DNA from: Burkholderia sp. BCC1644
GTDB taxonomy: Bacteria; Pseudomonadota; Gammaproteobacteria; Burkholderiales; Burkholderiaceae
Assembly: GCF_902833225.1 (NCBI RefSeq)
Contig: NZ_CADFEI010000001.1
Location: 1 to 64,000 of the forward strand
Direction: 5' to 3'
DNA: 64,000 nt
Below are positions 8,065 through 16,855 of the stretch, piece after piece. Every line of letters begins with the position of its first letter. The first letter of the stretch is position 1. The notes beneath the pieces are model-generated. The model had not been told where the DNA came from, did not search any database, and worked only from the letters and a program-made list of their open reading frames with translations. Both the position numbers and the translations under genes were made by a program.

Positions 8065-9075
8065 ATGATCGAAACGCTGACCTGGCAGGTGCCGGGCGAC
8101 AATGGGCAGCCGCTTGCGATCCGCGCGTGGCGGCTGTCGGCCGGCGACGGGCCGCGCGTGCACCTGCAGGCCGGCGTGCATGCGGACGAGATCGCGGGCA
8201 TGCTCGTGCTGCACCGGCTGCTGCCGCAACTGTCCGCGGCGCACGATCGCGGCGCGCTGCGCGGCACGGTGACGGTCGTGCCGCAGGCCAACCCGCTCGG
8301 GCTCGCACAGTTCCGGCAGGGGCGGCTGCTGGGCCGCTTCCACGAAACGACGCACCGCAATTTCAACCGGCATTTCCACGAATCGGCGGCCACGCGCCGG
8401 CCCGCGACGACGTTCGCCGCGTGGCAGCGCACGCTGCTGGCCGCCGCGTGCGACGCCGATATCGTGCTCGACTTCCATACCGATTCCGAGGCGCTGCCGT
8501 ACGTGTACCTGCATCGCGACCTGTGGCCGGCCGGACGCGACCTCGTCGCGGCGCTCGGCGCCGATGTCGCGATCCTGTGGGACGAGGACGAAGACGGCGC
8601 ATTCGAAGGCGCCGTGGCCGCACACTGGATGCGCGACGGCGGGCTGCGCGACCGGCTCGTCGCGACCGTCGAGCTGCGCGGGCAGTCCGACGTGTCGGAT
8701 GCATTCGCCGAGCGCGACGCCGACGGCGTGCTCGCGTTCCTGCGCGGCCGCGGCGTGATCGCGGAATCGCCCGGCGTGCCCGACTGGCATGGCGAGGCCG
8801 TACCGATCGCGCACATGGAAACGATCATCGCGCCGGCATCGGGCGTGCTCGTCTACGAACGCGAACTCGGTGCAACGGTCGAGGCCGGCGAGCGCGTCGC
8901 ACGAATCGTCGCGCATCCTGGCGTGCCTGGCAGCGAGCATGTGCTGGTGGCGCCGCAGGCCGGGCGCATCGTCACGCGCAACCGGGAGCGGCTGGTCGCG
9001 CAGGGCGACGTCACGTTGAAGCTGACGGGTTCGCGGCCGTCGGCCGGCTGGTCGGGCGGCGCGCTCGATCCATGA
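8065..9075 (+). CDS. Succinylglutamate desuccinylase/aspartoacylase-family zinc hydrolase
   Basis: A 336-residue AstE/AspA-family carboxypeptidase-like hydrolase. The zinc ligands are visible: the His/Glu pair in AGVHADEIAGM (residues about 37-46) and the later His in IVLDFHTDSE; PQANPLGLAQFRQGR carries the conserved Asn/Arg substrate region. A C-terminal barrel-like domain follows. Such enzymes remove acyl groups from N-acyl amino acids. It is 41 bp after aruH and has a strong AAGGAG site, so it is the last gene of the arginine operon. Standard ATA chemistry does not need a deacylase, so it may feed the pathway from N-acyl-arginine or a related acyl-guanidino compound; that is inference. Confidence 0.85.
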   Translation: MIETLTWQVPGDNGQPLAIRAWRLSAGDGPRVHLQAGVHADEIAGMLVLHRLLPQLSAAHDRGALRGTVTVVPQANPLGLAQFRQGRLLGRFHETTHRNFNRHFHESAATRRPATTFAAWQRTLLAAACDADIVLDFHTDSEALPYVYLHRDLWPAGRDLVAALGADVAILWDEDEDGAFEGAVAAHWMRDGGLRDRLVATVELRGQSDVSDAFAERDADGVLAFLRGRGVIAESPGVPDWHGEAVPIAHMETIIAPASGVLVYERELGATVEAGERVARIVAHPGVPGSEHVLVAPQAGRIVTRNRERLVAQGDVTLKLTGSRPSAGWSGGALDP

Positions 9076-9232
9076 ACGGTGCGCGGGCCGGCCACGCATG
9101 CCGCCACGCCACGGCCCGCTAGGGAAAACCATAGTGCCCGGAAGGCTGCCCGCGAAAGATCGAGTAAGCGCGCAGTCAGCTTCGCTGTTCAGAATCGCCT
9201 GACTCATACAAGAGCAAACCAGGAGACAGGCG

Positions 9233-9541
9233 ATGCATGATGGGTTGGTCAAAAAAATCGAAGCGCATCCGAAGTACGCGCTGCTCAAGCGGCGGCGCAA
9301 CACGCTCGGCATCTGCCTGACCGTGCTGATGCTGATCGTGTACTACGGCTACATCGCATTGATCGCATTCGACAAGTCGTTTCTCGCGAAGCCCGTGAGC
9401 ACCGGCGTGACGAGTGTCGGCGTGCCGATCGGCATGGCGGTGATCGTGTTCACCGTCGTCATCACCGGCATCTACGTGCGCCGCGCGAACAACGAATACG
9501 ATCAACTGACGCAGGACATCCTGCAGGACGTCGCCCAATGA
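9233..9541 (+). CDS. DUF485 small membrane protein (YjcH-like)
   Basis: A 102-residue protein with two membrane helices (about 25-47 and 60-82) and the DUF485 N-terminal pattern [18 protein letters not shown]485 proteins are almost always encoded directly before ActP-type sodium/monocarboxylate symporters, as here, where the stop overlaps the next start by 4 bp (ATGA). Its exact role is unknown; it is presumed to be an accessory of the symporter. GGAGAC lies 7-12 bp before the start. Confidence 0.9.
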   Translation: MHDGLVKKIEAHPKYALLKRRRNTLGICLTVLMLIVYYGYIALIAFDKSFLAKPVSTGVTSVGVPIGMAVIVFTVVITGIYVRRANNEYDQLTQDILQDVAQ

Positions 9542-11268
9542 AGAAGACACTTTCGACGATGCTGGTCGCGCTGCTGGCCGCGAGCGCGTGCGGCGTGGCC
9601 GTCGCGGGCGGCGGCGATGTCGGGCAGACCGCCAAGCAGGCGACCAACACCACGGCCATCGTCCTGTTCGCGCTGTTCGTGGCAGGGACGTTGTGGATCA
9701 CCAAGTGGGCGGCATCCCGCACGCGTTCCGCCGCGGATTTCTACACGGCCGGCGGCGGTATTACCGGGTTTCAGAACGGGCTGGCGATCTCGGGCGACTA
9801 CATGTCGGCGGCATCCTTCCTCGGCATTTCCGCCGCGGTGATGACCTCGGGGTACGACGGCCTGATCTACTCGATCGGCTTCCTGGTCGGCTGGCCGATC
9901 ATCACGTTCCTGATGGCCGAGCGGCTGCGCAACCTGGGCAAGTTCACCTTCGCCGACGTCGCGGGCTACCGCTTCGAGCAGGGGCCGATCCGCAGTTTCG
10001 CCGCGGTCGGCACGCTGGTGGTGGTGGCGTTCTACCTGATCGCGCAGATGGTCGGCGCGGGGCAGCTCATCAAGCTGCTGTTCGGTCTCGACTACTGGGT
10101 GGCCGTCGTCATCGTCGGTGCGCTGATGATGGTCTACGTGCTGTTCGGCGGCATGACGGCCACCACCTGGGTGCAAATCATCAAGGCGTGCATGTTGCTT
10201 GCGGGCGTGACGTTCATGGCGATCATGGTGCTCGCGCAGTACGGCTTCAGCCCGGAGGCGCTGTTCTCCCATGCCGTGGAGGTCAAGACCGCGATTGCCG
10301 CGAACGCGGGCAAGTCGTCGGACGACGCCACGCGTATCGGGCTGTCGGTCATGTCGCCGGGCGGGTTCATCAAGGATCCGATCTCGGCCATCTCGTTCGG
10401 CATGGCGCTGATGTTCGGCACCGCCGGCCTGCCGCACATCCTGATGCGCTTCTTCACGGTGCCGGATGCAAAGGAAGCGCGTAAATCCGTGTTCTGGGCC
10501 ACCACCTGGATCGGCTATTTCTATGTGCTGATCTTCATCATCGGTTTCGGCGCGATCACGCTCGTGCTGACCAATCCGGAACTGTCCGACGTGGCCAAGG
10601 GCGTGATCAAGGGCGGTGCGGGCACGGCCAACATGGCCGCGGTGCTGGTGGCCAAGACGGTGGGCGGCGACGTGTTCTACGGCTTCATCTCGGCCGTGGC
10701 CTTCGCGACGATTCTGGCGGTGGTGGCCGGGCTCACGCTGTCCGGCGCGTCCGCGGTGTCGCACGATCTTTATGCCACCGTCTTCAAGAACGGCAAGGCC
10801 GACAGTGCCGACGAACTGAAGGTGTCGCGCATCACGACGCTGGTGCTCGGCGTGATCGCCGTGCTGCTGGGCATCGCGTTCGAGAAGCAGAACGTCGCGT
10901 TCATGGTGTCGCTGGCCTTTGCCGTCGCGGCGTCGGCCAATTTCCCGGTGCTGTTCCTGTCGATGATGTGGAAGGGCTGCACCACGCGCGGCGCGGTCAT
11001 CGGCGGGTTCCTGGGGCTGGTCTCGTCGGTGGGGCTGACCATCGTGTCGCCGTCGGTGTGGGAGGCGACGCTCGGTTATCCGAAGGGTTCGGCATGGTTC
11101 CCGTACACGTCGCCCGCGCTGTTCTCGATGACCATCGGCTTCGTGGGCGTGTGGCTGTTCTCGGTGCTCGACTCGAGCGCGCGTGCGAACGCGGAGAAGG
11201 GTGCGTTCGCCGCGCAGCAGGTGCGTTCTGAAACGGGGCTGGGGGCGACCCGCGCCAGCAGCCACTGA
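9538..11268 (+). CDS. actP: Acetate/monocarboxylate:cation symporter (ActP-like)
   Basis: A 576-residue member of the sodium:solute symporter family with a signal-like first helix and about thirteen further hydrophobic segments. Hallmarks include [53 protein letters not shown] and [20 protein letters not shown], all typical of ActP. It imports acetate or other short monocarboxylates with a cation. It is translationally coupled to the DUF485 gene. Several ActP paralogues with different substrates (acetate, pyruvate, lactate) exist in these bacteria, so the exact substrate is not certain. A strong hairpin follows the gene. Confidence 0.88.
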   Translation: MKKTLSTMLVALLAASACGVAVAGGGDVGQTAKQATNTTAIVLFALFVAGTLWITKWAASRTRSAADFYTAGGGITGFQNGLAISGDYMSAASFLGISAAVMTSGYDGLIYSIGFLVGWPIITFLMAERLRNLGKFTFADVAGYRFEQGPIRSFAAVGTLVVVAFYLIAQMVGAGQLIKLLFGLDYWVAVVIVGALMMVYVLFGGMTATTWVQIIKACMLLAGVTFMAIMVLAQYGFSPEALFSHAVEVKTAIAANAGKSSDDATRIGLSVMSPGGFIKDPISAISFGMALMFGTAGLPHILMRFFTVPDAKEARKSVFWATTWIGYFYVLIFIIGFGAITLVLTNPELSDVAKGVIKGGAGTANMAAVLVAKTVGGDVFYGFISAVAFATILAVVAGLTLSGASAVSHDLYATVFKNGKADSADELKVSRITTLVLGVIAVLLGIAFEKQNVAFMVSLAFAVAASANFPVLFLSMMWKGCTTRGAVIGGFLGLVSSVGLTIVSPSVWEATLGYPKGSAWFPYTSPALFSMTIGFVGVWLFSVLDSSARANAEKGAFAAQQVRSETGLGATRASSH

Positions 11269-11294
11269 TCGGCCGCCGGCCACGCCCGCCCCGG

Positions 11295-11326
11295 GGCCGA
11301 CGATGCAGCGCATCGCATCGTCGGCC
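11295..11326 (+). terminator. Hairpin terminator-like structure after actP
   Basis: Perfect 12-bp inverted repeat GGCCGACGATGC / GCATCGTCGGCC with an 8-nt loop, 26 bp after the stop codon. No long T-tract follows, so intrinsic termination is probable but not certain. Confidence 0.6.
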
Positions 11327-11720
11327 GCGAGGCGGGCGGTATCGTTTCATCCGTCCGTCGAATGACTCGCCAGCAATAAAAAATCGCGAATTCGACTGGA
11401 TTCGCTGATAATGCGCAAACGTTTTACAAAAGCCCGATTGCAGTTGAATCGCGGATCAAATAAATAAAATAAAAATATCCGAATACCGGATTTTCCGGCC
11501 GCGCAGCAGCGCCGCACGAAGCCTTGAGGCAGAAGGTTAACGGCAGATCCCGGCAATACTTTAGGGTTCTTTCGCCACAATTATTCATTGCATTTTTATC
11601 AATGAACGATTGATTTCCGGTCATCGGAGCGTCATACACCATCCCCGATAATTCGGCGCTCACATTCTTTCAATAGACCAAAGGGCGATCGAAGCCGGAT
11701 CGCTGCGGGGAGCTGTACTC
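11327..11720. other. AT-rich intergenic region upstream of the chemosensory-like operon
   Basis: About 390 bp without a convincing gene; 11360-11660 is markedly AT-richer than all flanking genes. It contains A/T runs around 11455-11480, a small CCGGA-TTT-TCCGG inverted repeat and GATAAT at about 11646 that could be a -10 box, but no -35 partner at proper spacing was found. It most likely holds the promoter of the operon starting at 11721. A GGGGAG ribosome site lies just before that start. The short ORFs inside are not credible. Confidence 0.5.
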
Positions 11721-14096
11721 ATGACCATCCGTCATCGCATTACGCTGCTAGTCGTCCTGACGTTCTTCGCGCTGTCCGCGATCGGCATCTATGCCGTGTA
11801 CCAGACCCGCAAGAGCGCGTCCGAGGTGCGTCAGGTCACCCAGGGCATCGTGCCGAGCGCGCTCGCGTCGGCCGATCTCGTTGCCGATGTAAAGAACATC
11901 CAGATCGCGACGATGACGCTCGTCTACGCGCCCGACGCGAACACCGCCGCGCAGGCGCGCGACGAACTGAAGGCAAAGCAGGCCGCGCTGCGCGCCGCAC
12001 TCGACGTGCAGGCGAAATCGGCGGTCGGCCGCGCGCAGGAAGGCCTCGTCACGCAGGCGAAGGACAGCGTCGCGAACTATTTCGCGGCGATCGACGACAC
12101 CGTGAAGATGAAGGCGGACGGCAAGGCCGAGATGGCGCAGGCCTACCTGTTCGCGAACGTCGCGCAATATCGCGACGAACTCGAAAGCATCGTGGACACG
12201 CTGCGCGTCGAGAAGAACCGCCAGAAGGACGATGCGATCAGTGCGCTGAACGGGATGCTCGCGACGACGGCGACCGCGATCGCGGGTGTCGCCGGCACGG
12301 TGATCGTGCTGCTGACCGCGCTCGGCTTCGTGCTGTATCGCCAGATCACGCGCCCGCTGATCGGGATGCAGACGGCGATGAGCGAGATCGCGACGAGCCA
12401 GGATTTCACGCGCCGCGTGCCGGTGGGCAGGATGGACGAAATCGGCCATTCGATCGTCGCGTTCAACGGGATGATCGAGAAGATCCAGGAGAACGCCGCG
12501 CAACTGAAGCAGAAGACGGCCGACATCCAGGCGATGCTGCAGAACATGCAGCAGGGGATCCTGACCGTCGTCGAAGGCGGCGTCGTGCATGCCGAGTATT
12601 CGGCGTACCTCGAAACCATCTTCGAGACGAACGACATCGCCGGCCGCGACCTGATGGCGCTCGTGTTCGACGATTCGGCGATCGGCGCCGACGCGCGGTC
12701 GCAGGTCGACGCGGCGGTGCACGCGTGCCTCGGCGAAGACAGCATGAACTTCGAATTCAACGAGCACCTGCTCGTCAATGAAGTCGCGAAGCGGATGCCG
12801 GACGGCCGCGAGAAGTGGCTCGACCTGAGCTGGTCGGCGATCACCGACGAGACCGACACGGTCGTGCGCCTGATGCTGTGCGTGCGCGACGTGACCGAGA
12901 TCCGCGAGCTGACCGCGCAGGCCGGCGAGCAGCAGCGCCGCCTCGAGATGATCGGCGAGATCCTGTCGATCAGCCAGGACAAGTTCCACGACTTCGTGCA
13001 CAGCGCGAAGGGCTTCCTCAGCGAGAACGAGCGGATGATCCGCCAGCACGAGCGCGCCGATCATTCGATCGTCGCGGCGCTGTTCCGCAACATGCACACG
13101 ATCAAGGGCAATGCGCGCACGTACAGCCTCCAGCACCTGACGAACATCGTCCACGAAGCCGAGCAGGCGTACGACTCGCTGCGCCGCGCGGACGGCGGCC
13201 CCGAGTGGAACCGCGACGCGCTGATGGACGATCTGGCGCGCGTGCGCGACGCCGTCGAACACTACGCGACGATCAACGCGGTCACGCTCGGCCGCAACGG
13301 TGATCCGGCGCAGGGCGGCGACGATTTCCTGATGGTCGAACGCGCGCATATCAGCGAAAGCCTGCGCGTGCTCGACGGCGCCGATCCGGCGAACGGTTCC
13401 GACTGGCACGCGGCACGCGATGCCGTGCGCCGCATGCTGAGCCAGCTCGGTACGCAGGGCATCGGCGATGCGCTCGGCGGCGTGATCGAGTCGCTGCCGT
13501 CGCTCGCGGCCGAACTCGGCAAGCCGGCGCCCGTCGTGCATATCGACAGCCACGGCCATCGCGTGCGCAGCGAGATCGCCGCGACGCTGAAGAACGTGTT
13601 CATGCACCTGCTGCGCAATTCGATCGACCACGGCATCGAATCGTCCGACGAGCGGCGTGCGGCCGGCAAGGCGGCGTCCGGCACGATCGACATCGCGGTC
13701 GGCGTGGGCGGCGGCGAGCTGTGGTTCGTGCTCGGCGACGACGGCCGTGGCCTCGCGCTCGACCGGATTCGCGGCATTGCGCGCGAGCGCGGCTGGATCG
13801 ACGCCGGCAACGAAGCGGCGCTGTCCGACGAGGATGTCGCCGAGCTGATCTTCCGGCCGGGATTCTCGACCGCGCAAACGGTGACGGAAGTGTCGGGGCG
13901 CGGCGTCGGCATGGACGCGGTGCGCAACTTCCTGAAGCGCGACGGCGGTGACATCGCGCTGCGCTTCACCGACGATCGCGCCGGCGCACCGTATCGTGCG
14001 TTCGAGACGATCGTGTCGCTGCCGGCGCGCTTCGCGGCGGACGGCGCCGCGCACGAGCAGCGTGCGCCCATCGCGGATATCGGCGCAGCGGAGTGA
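11721..14096 (+). CDS. Membrane CheA-like hybrid sensor kinase with HAMP, PAS-like and Hpt domains, lacking a CheW-like domain
   Basis: A 791-residue protein. Residues 1-28 and about 188-212 are membrane helices flanking a roughly 160-residue periplasmic four-helix sensor region, followed by a HAMP domain (LYRQITRPLIGMQTAMSEIA) and a PAS-like segment (about 275-395). The Hpt domain has its phosphorylatable His at residue 459 in FRNMHTIKGNARTY. The C-terminal HATPase has the N box LLRNSIDHGIESSDERR, G1 DDGRGL and G2 SGRGVGMDAVRNF, which are CheA signatures. The protein ends after the ATPase with no P5/CheW-like domain. It therefore fuses receptor and kinase. The next four genes (MCP-like, two CheX, CheY-like) are tightly linked and probably form its signalling circuit. 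Confidence 0.85.
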   Translation: MTIRHRITLLVVLTFFALSAIGIYAVYQTRKSASEVRQVTQGIVPSALASADLVADVKNIQIATMTLVYAPDANTAAQARDELKAKQAALRAALDVQAKSAVGRAQEGLVTQAKDSVANYFAAIDDTVKMKADGKAEMAQAYLFANVAQYRDELESIVDTLRVEKNRQKDDAISALNGMLATTATAIAGVAGTVIVLLTALGFVLYRQITRPLIGMQTAMSEIATSQDFTRRVPVGRMDEIGHSIVAFNGMIEKIQENAAQLKQKTADIQAMLQNMQQGILTVVEGGVVHAEYSAYLETIFETNDIAGRDLMALVFDDSAIGADARSQVDAAVHACLGEDSMNFEFNEHLLVNEVAKRMPDGREKWLDLSWSAITDETDTVVRLMLCVRDVTEIRELTAQAGEQQRRLEMIGEILSISQDKFHDFVHSAKGFLSENERMIRQHERADHSIVAALFRNMHTIKGNARTYSLQHLTNIVHEAEQAYDSLRRADGGPEWNRDALMDDLARVRDAVEHYATINAVTLGRNGDPAQGGDDFLMVERAHISESLRVLDGADPANGSDWHAARDAVRRMLSQLGTQGIGDALGGVIESLPSLAAELGKPAPVVHIDSHGHRVRSEIAATLKNVFMHLLRNSIDHGIESSDERRAAGKAASGTIDIAVGVGGGELWFVLGDDGRGLALDRIRGIARERGWIDAGNEAALSDEDVAELIFRPGFSTAQTVTEVSGRGVGMDAVRNFLKRDGGDIALRFTDDRAGAPYRAFETIVSLPARFAADGAAHEQRAPIADIGAAE

Positions 14097-14100
14097 CGAA

Positions 14101-14847
14101 GTGATCGTGCAGGCGTGGATGATTCAGGTAGCCGCTGCATTGGCGGGCGGTGTGGTCGTCGCGGTGGTGGCGGCGGTCGTGTTTCGCGTGACGCGCGGGC
14201 GGCTCGTCGCGGCAATGGCGCACGACGTGGACACGTTGCGCGGTGCGCTCGACGCCGCCGACGCACGCGCGGAAGAAGCGGCGTCCGCGCACGCGGAGGC
14301 GGCCGACGCATGGGCGCAACGCGAGGCGCAGCTCGAGGATGCGCTGGCGAGCGAGGCGACCGCGGCGGGCACGCAGCGTGACGCACTGCAGGCGCTGTCG
14401 GCGGATCGCGTCGCGCTCGCGCAGCACGCGCAGAAGATCGCCGACGAAGCCGCGCGCCTGCGCGGGCTTGCCGGCACGTTCGAGCGCTGGCACGAGCAGA
14501 TGATCTCGCTGACCACGCAGAACCAGGACATGCGCACGAAGAACCAGGAGCTGTCGGCGATCGTCGCGCACGTGTCGATCGTGTCGCTGAACGCGTCGAT
14601 CGAGGCCGCGCGCGCGGGGTCGGCCGGACGCGGCTTCTCGATCGTCGCGAGCGAGGTGCGCGGGTTGGCCGCGCGCTCGCAGCAATTGTCGAACAGCTAT
14701 CGCGACAGCCTGAACCGCAACGATCTCGTGACGGCCGCGACGTTCCAGGACATCCAGGCCGGCGGCAAGATGATCACGGCCGCGCTCGCGACCGTCGAGA
14801 CGCTGGCCGGGCAACTGCACGCGCGCATCGAAGGAGAGGCGGCGTGA
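14101..14847 (+). CDS. Truncated MCP-like protein with N-terminal membrane helix
   Basis: A 248-residue protein starting at GTG 14101, 4 nt after the kinase stop (GTG 14107 and ATG 14119 are alternatives). One N-terminal membrane helix (WMIQVAAALAGGVVVAVVAAVVF) is followed by a long Ala/Glu-rich coiled coil and then the MCP signalling hairpin tip (IVSLNASIEAARAG with GRGFSIVASEVRGLA). Only a short helix follows the tip, so the cytoplasmic bundle is far shorter than in a normal receptor, and there is no periplasmic domain or HAMP. It probably acts as a partner of the CheA-like kinase rather than an independent receptor. The stop overlaps the next GTG start (GTGA). Confidence 0.8.
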   Translation: MIVQAWMIQVAAALAGGVVVAVVAAVVFRVTRGRLVAAMAHDVDTLRGALDAADARAEEAASAHAEAADAWAQREAQLEDALASEATAAGTQRDALQALSADRVALAQHAQKIADEAARLRGLAGTFERWHEQMISLTTQNQDMRTKNQELSAIVAHVSIVSLNASIEAARAGSAGRGFSIVASEVRGLAARSQQLSNSYRDSLNRNDLVTAATFQDIQAGGKMITAALATVETLAGQLHARIEGEAA

Positions 14848-15425
14848 TCAGCGCGCAGGCCAGGGCCGGCTTCGAGCGGATCTTCTTCGATGCGGCGCGC
14901 ACGCGGCTCGCGTCCGGCGGCGCGTGCGACATCCGGCCGTCCGCCGGCCACGAACACGACGGGCATGATCGCGCGCAGGCGAGGTCGCGGTCGCAGCCGA
15001 AGGTGCCCGAGCATGTCGCGGTGCTGACGATCTCGGCACTGCATTTCCGCCTGCTGCTCGCGCTGCGCTTCAGCGACGACGACGCGACGCGTCGCCATTT
15101 CGCCGGCGCGAGCGCGGGTACGAGCAGCCAGCGGCCGCTGCCCGAAGCATTCATGGAAGTCGCGAACCTGTGTTGCGGCGCGATCAACCAGGCGCTGACC
15201 GCGCCGTTCCCCGATCTCGGGATGTCGACGCCGTACCTGCTGAGCGGCGCGAGCATCGACTACCTGCCCGCGCTCGCACCCGACCACGTGGCCGCGTACG
15301 ACCTGACGCTCGACGGCGACGTGCGGGTCGGCGCGACGCTGTGCGTGTGCGCGAACGCGCCGGTCGATTTCCATCTGCCGGAAACTGCTGCCGTGGATAC
15401 CGGCGGCGAGCTCGAACTGTTCTGA
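14844..15425 (+). CDS. CheX-type phosphatase-like protein
   Basis: A 193-residue protein translationally coupled to the MCP-like gene through a GTGA overlap. Its second half contains the CheX/CheC phosphatase helix FMEVANLCCGAINQAL, with the ExxN catalytic pair at E105 and N108. CheX-type proteins dephosphorylate CheY-like receivers. Residues about 30-55 form a His/Gln-rich low-complexity stretch unlike the family core. The C-terminus ends in GGELELF, nearly the same as the end of the next gene product. The CheX call is motif-based and the overall divergence is high. Confidence 0.65.
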   Translation: MISAQARAGFERIFFDAARTRLASGGACDIRPSAGHEHDGHDRAQARSRSQPKVPEHVAVLTISALHFRLLLALRFSDDDATRRHFAGASAGTSSQRPLPEAFMEVANLCCGAINQALTAPFPDLGMSTPYLLSGASIDYLPALAPDHVAAYDLTLDGDVRVGATLCVCANAPVDFHLPETAAVDTGGELELF

Positions 15426-15457
15426 CCGACCCTGACCGACCATTAGGAATCCGCGAG

Positions 15458-16417
15458 ATGACCGAAGACCAACCCGTCAGCAAGGTGCTCGTCCTCGACG
15501 ACAGCCGTGCACACGCCGATGCGATCAAGCGCTTCTGCGACGAGCACAACCTGGTCGGCCTGACCGTGCGGCGCAGCCGGCTGCTGAAGGTGCTGCGCTC
15601 GAACATCGACCTCGGCGCGATCCTGCTGGCCGAGGATTACGGCGGTTCGCCGGCCGAGAGCGCGATCATCGCAACCCAGATCGATGCGCTGCGCCCCGAG
15701 CTGCCGATCATCCTGCGCCGCGAATCGCTCGCGTCGCGCGACGGGCTGCCCGATGCACTCGCGCGCGTGGCATGCGCGGCCTACGTCGCGGACGACATGA
15801 CGCCGCTCAAGCGCGCGATCGACGAATACCTGTTCGGCCGCGATTACCCGAACGCGCTCGTGCGCGGCATCTCGGAGATCACCGAGGCGCGCCTCGACAG
15901 CCTGTTCCCGGGCCTGACGATCGAGCACGAAACGCCGTGCATCGTCCGCGACCAGATCATCTTCGGCGAAGTGTTCAGCCTGATCGCGCTCGAAAGCGCG
16001 TGGTGCCGCGGCTACATGCTGCTGCAGACGAGCGAGCAGCCGCTGCTCGACATGATCGGCGGCACGCGCGACGACGGCCGCGCGCCGGATTTCCGCGACG
16101 TGAACAGCGTGCTCGGCGAACTGACGAACCTCGTGTGGGGCGCGTTCAAGAACCGCTATCTCGGCGACGCCGAGGCACTGGCGCGCCATCCGGTGCAGGT
16201 GCCGCTCGTCGTCAATCACAAGCAGAAGTTCATCTCGTTCGGCGGCGACTGTCCGCAGCTCTGCTTCAAGTACCGGATGACCGATCCGGCATCGGGCCGC
16301 TCCGTCTGTCTCGACCAGCGCTTCGTGTTCAGCCTCAGCTGGTCGCCGGAGGATTTCCGCGAATCGGTGCAGGACGTCGGGCCGATGGTCGAATCGGGTG
16401 AACTCGAACTGTTTTGA
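15458..16417 (+). CDS. Pseudo-receiver plus CheX-like phosphatase protein
   Basis: A 319-residue protein. Residues about 8-130 form a receiver-like domain: VLVLDDS supplies the acidic pair, but the region expected to hold the phospho-Asp reads AILLAEDYGG and the conserved Lys (normally KP) is replaced in YVADDMTPL, so it looks degenerate. Residues about 150-319 form a CheX-like domain with GELTNLVWGAFKN carrying E221 and N224 of the ExxN motif. It ends in SGELELF, matching the tail of the preceding CheX-like protein. It probably tunes phosphate flow between the CheA-like kinase and the CheY-like protein downstream. Confidence 0.7.
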   Translation: MTEDQPVSKVLVLDDSRAHADAIKRFCDEHNLVGLTVRRSRLLKVLRSNIDLGAILLAEDYGGSPAESAIIATQIDALRPELPIILRRESLASRDGLPDALARVACAAYVADDMTPLKRAIDEYLFGRDYPNALVRGISEITEARLDSLFPGLTIEHETPCIVRDQIIFGEVFSLIALESAWCRGYMLLQTSEQPLLDMIGGTRDDGRAPDFRDVNSVLGELTNLVWGAFKNRYLGDAEALARHPVQVPLVVNHKQKFISFGGDCPQLCFKYRMTDPASGRSVCLDQRFVFSLSWSPEDFRESVQDVGPMVESGELELF

Positions 16418-16452
16418 ATGTTGAAGTCGCAACAAGGAAAGGGGAATACAGC

Positions 16453-16818
16453 ATGGCAAAGATTCTGGTGGTCGACGATTCGGGCACGGTGCGCGACGAG
16501 GTCGCGGGTTTCCTGCGCAATCACGGGCTCGACGTCGCGACGGCCGTCGACGGCAAGGACGGGCTCGCGAAGCTCAAGGCGACGCCCGGCGTGCGCCTCG
16601 TGATCAGCGACGTGAACATGCCGAACATGGACGGCCTGACGATGGTCGAGAAGATCCGCGGCGAACTGGCGAACACGTCGGTCAACGTCGTGATGCTGAC
16701 GACCGAAAGCAGCCCGGCGATGAAGGAGCGCGGCAAGGCGGCCGGCGTGAAGGGCTGGATCGTGAAGCCGTTCAAGGGCGACGCGGTGCTCGACGCGCTG
16801 AAGAAGCTCGCAGGCTGA
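16453..16818 (+). CDS. CheY-like single-domain response regulator
   Basis: A 121-residue stand-alone receiver. All key residues are present: the acidic pair D8/D9 in ILVVDDS, phospho-acceptor D53 in ISDVNMPNMDG, Thr in MLTTESS and Lys in WIVKPF. It is the only complete receiver in the operon and thus the likely phosphoryl target of the CheA-like kinase and of the two CheX-like phosphatases. An AAGGAAAGGGG purine run precedes the ATG. With no output domain it must act by protein contact; the target (flagellar motor or another machine) is not shown by this window. Confidence 0.9.
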   Translation: MAKILVVDDSGTVRDEVAGFLRNHGLDVATAVDGKDGLAKLKATPGVRLVISDVNMPNMDGLTMVEKIRGELANTSVNVVMLTTESSPAMKERGKAAGVKGWIVKPFKGDAVLDALKKLAG

Positions 16819-16855
16819 CGCGCATCGGGCCGCCGCGGGCCCGCCAGCTTCGCCG

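Noticed and set aside
16827..16842. Hairpin GGGCC-GCCGCG-GGCCC between the CheY and YdcZ genes
   Set aside because: Only 5-bp arms and no T-tract in very GC-rich DNA; not strong enough to call a terminator.
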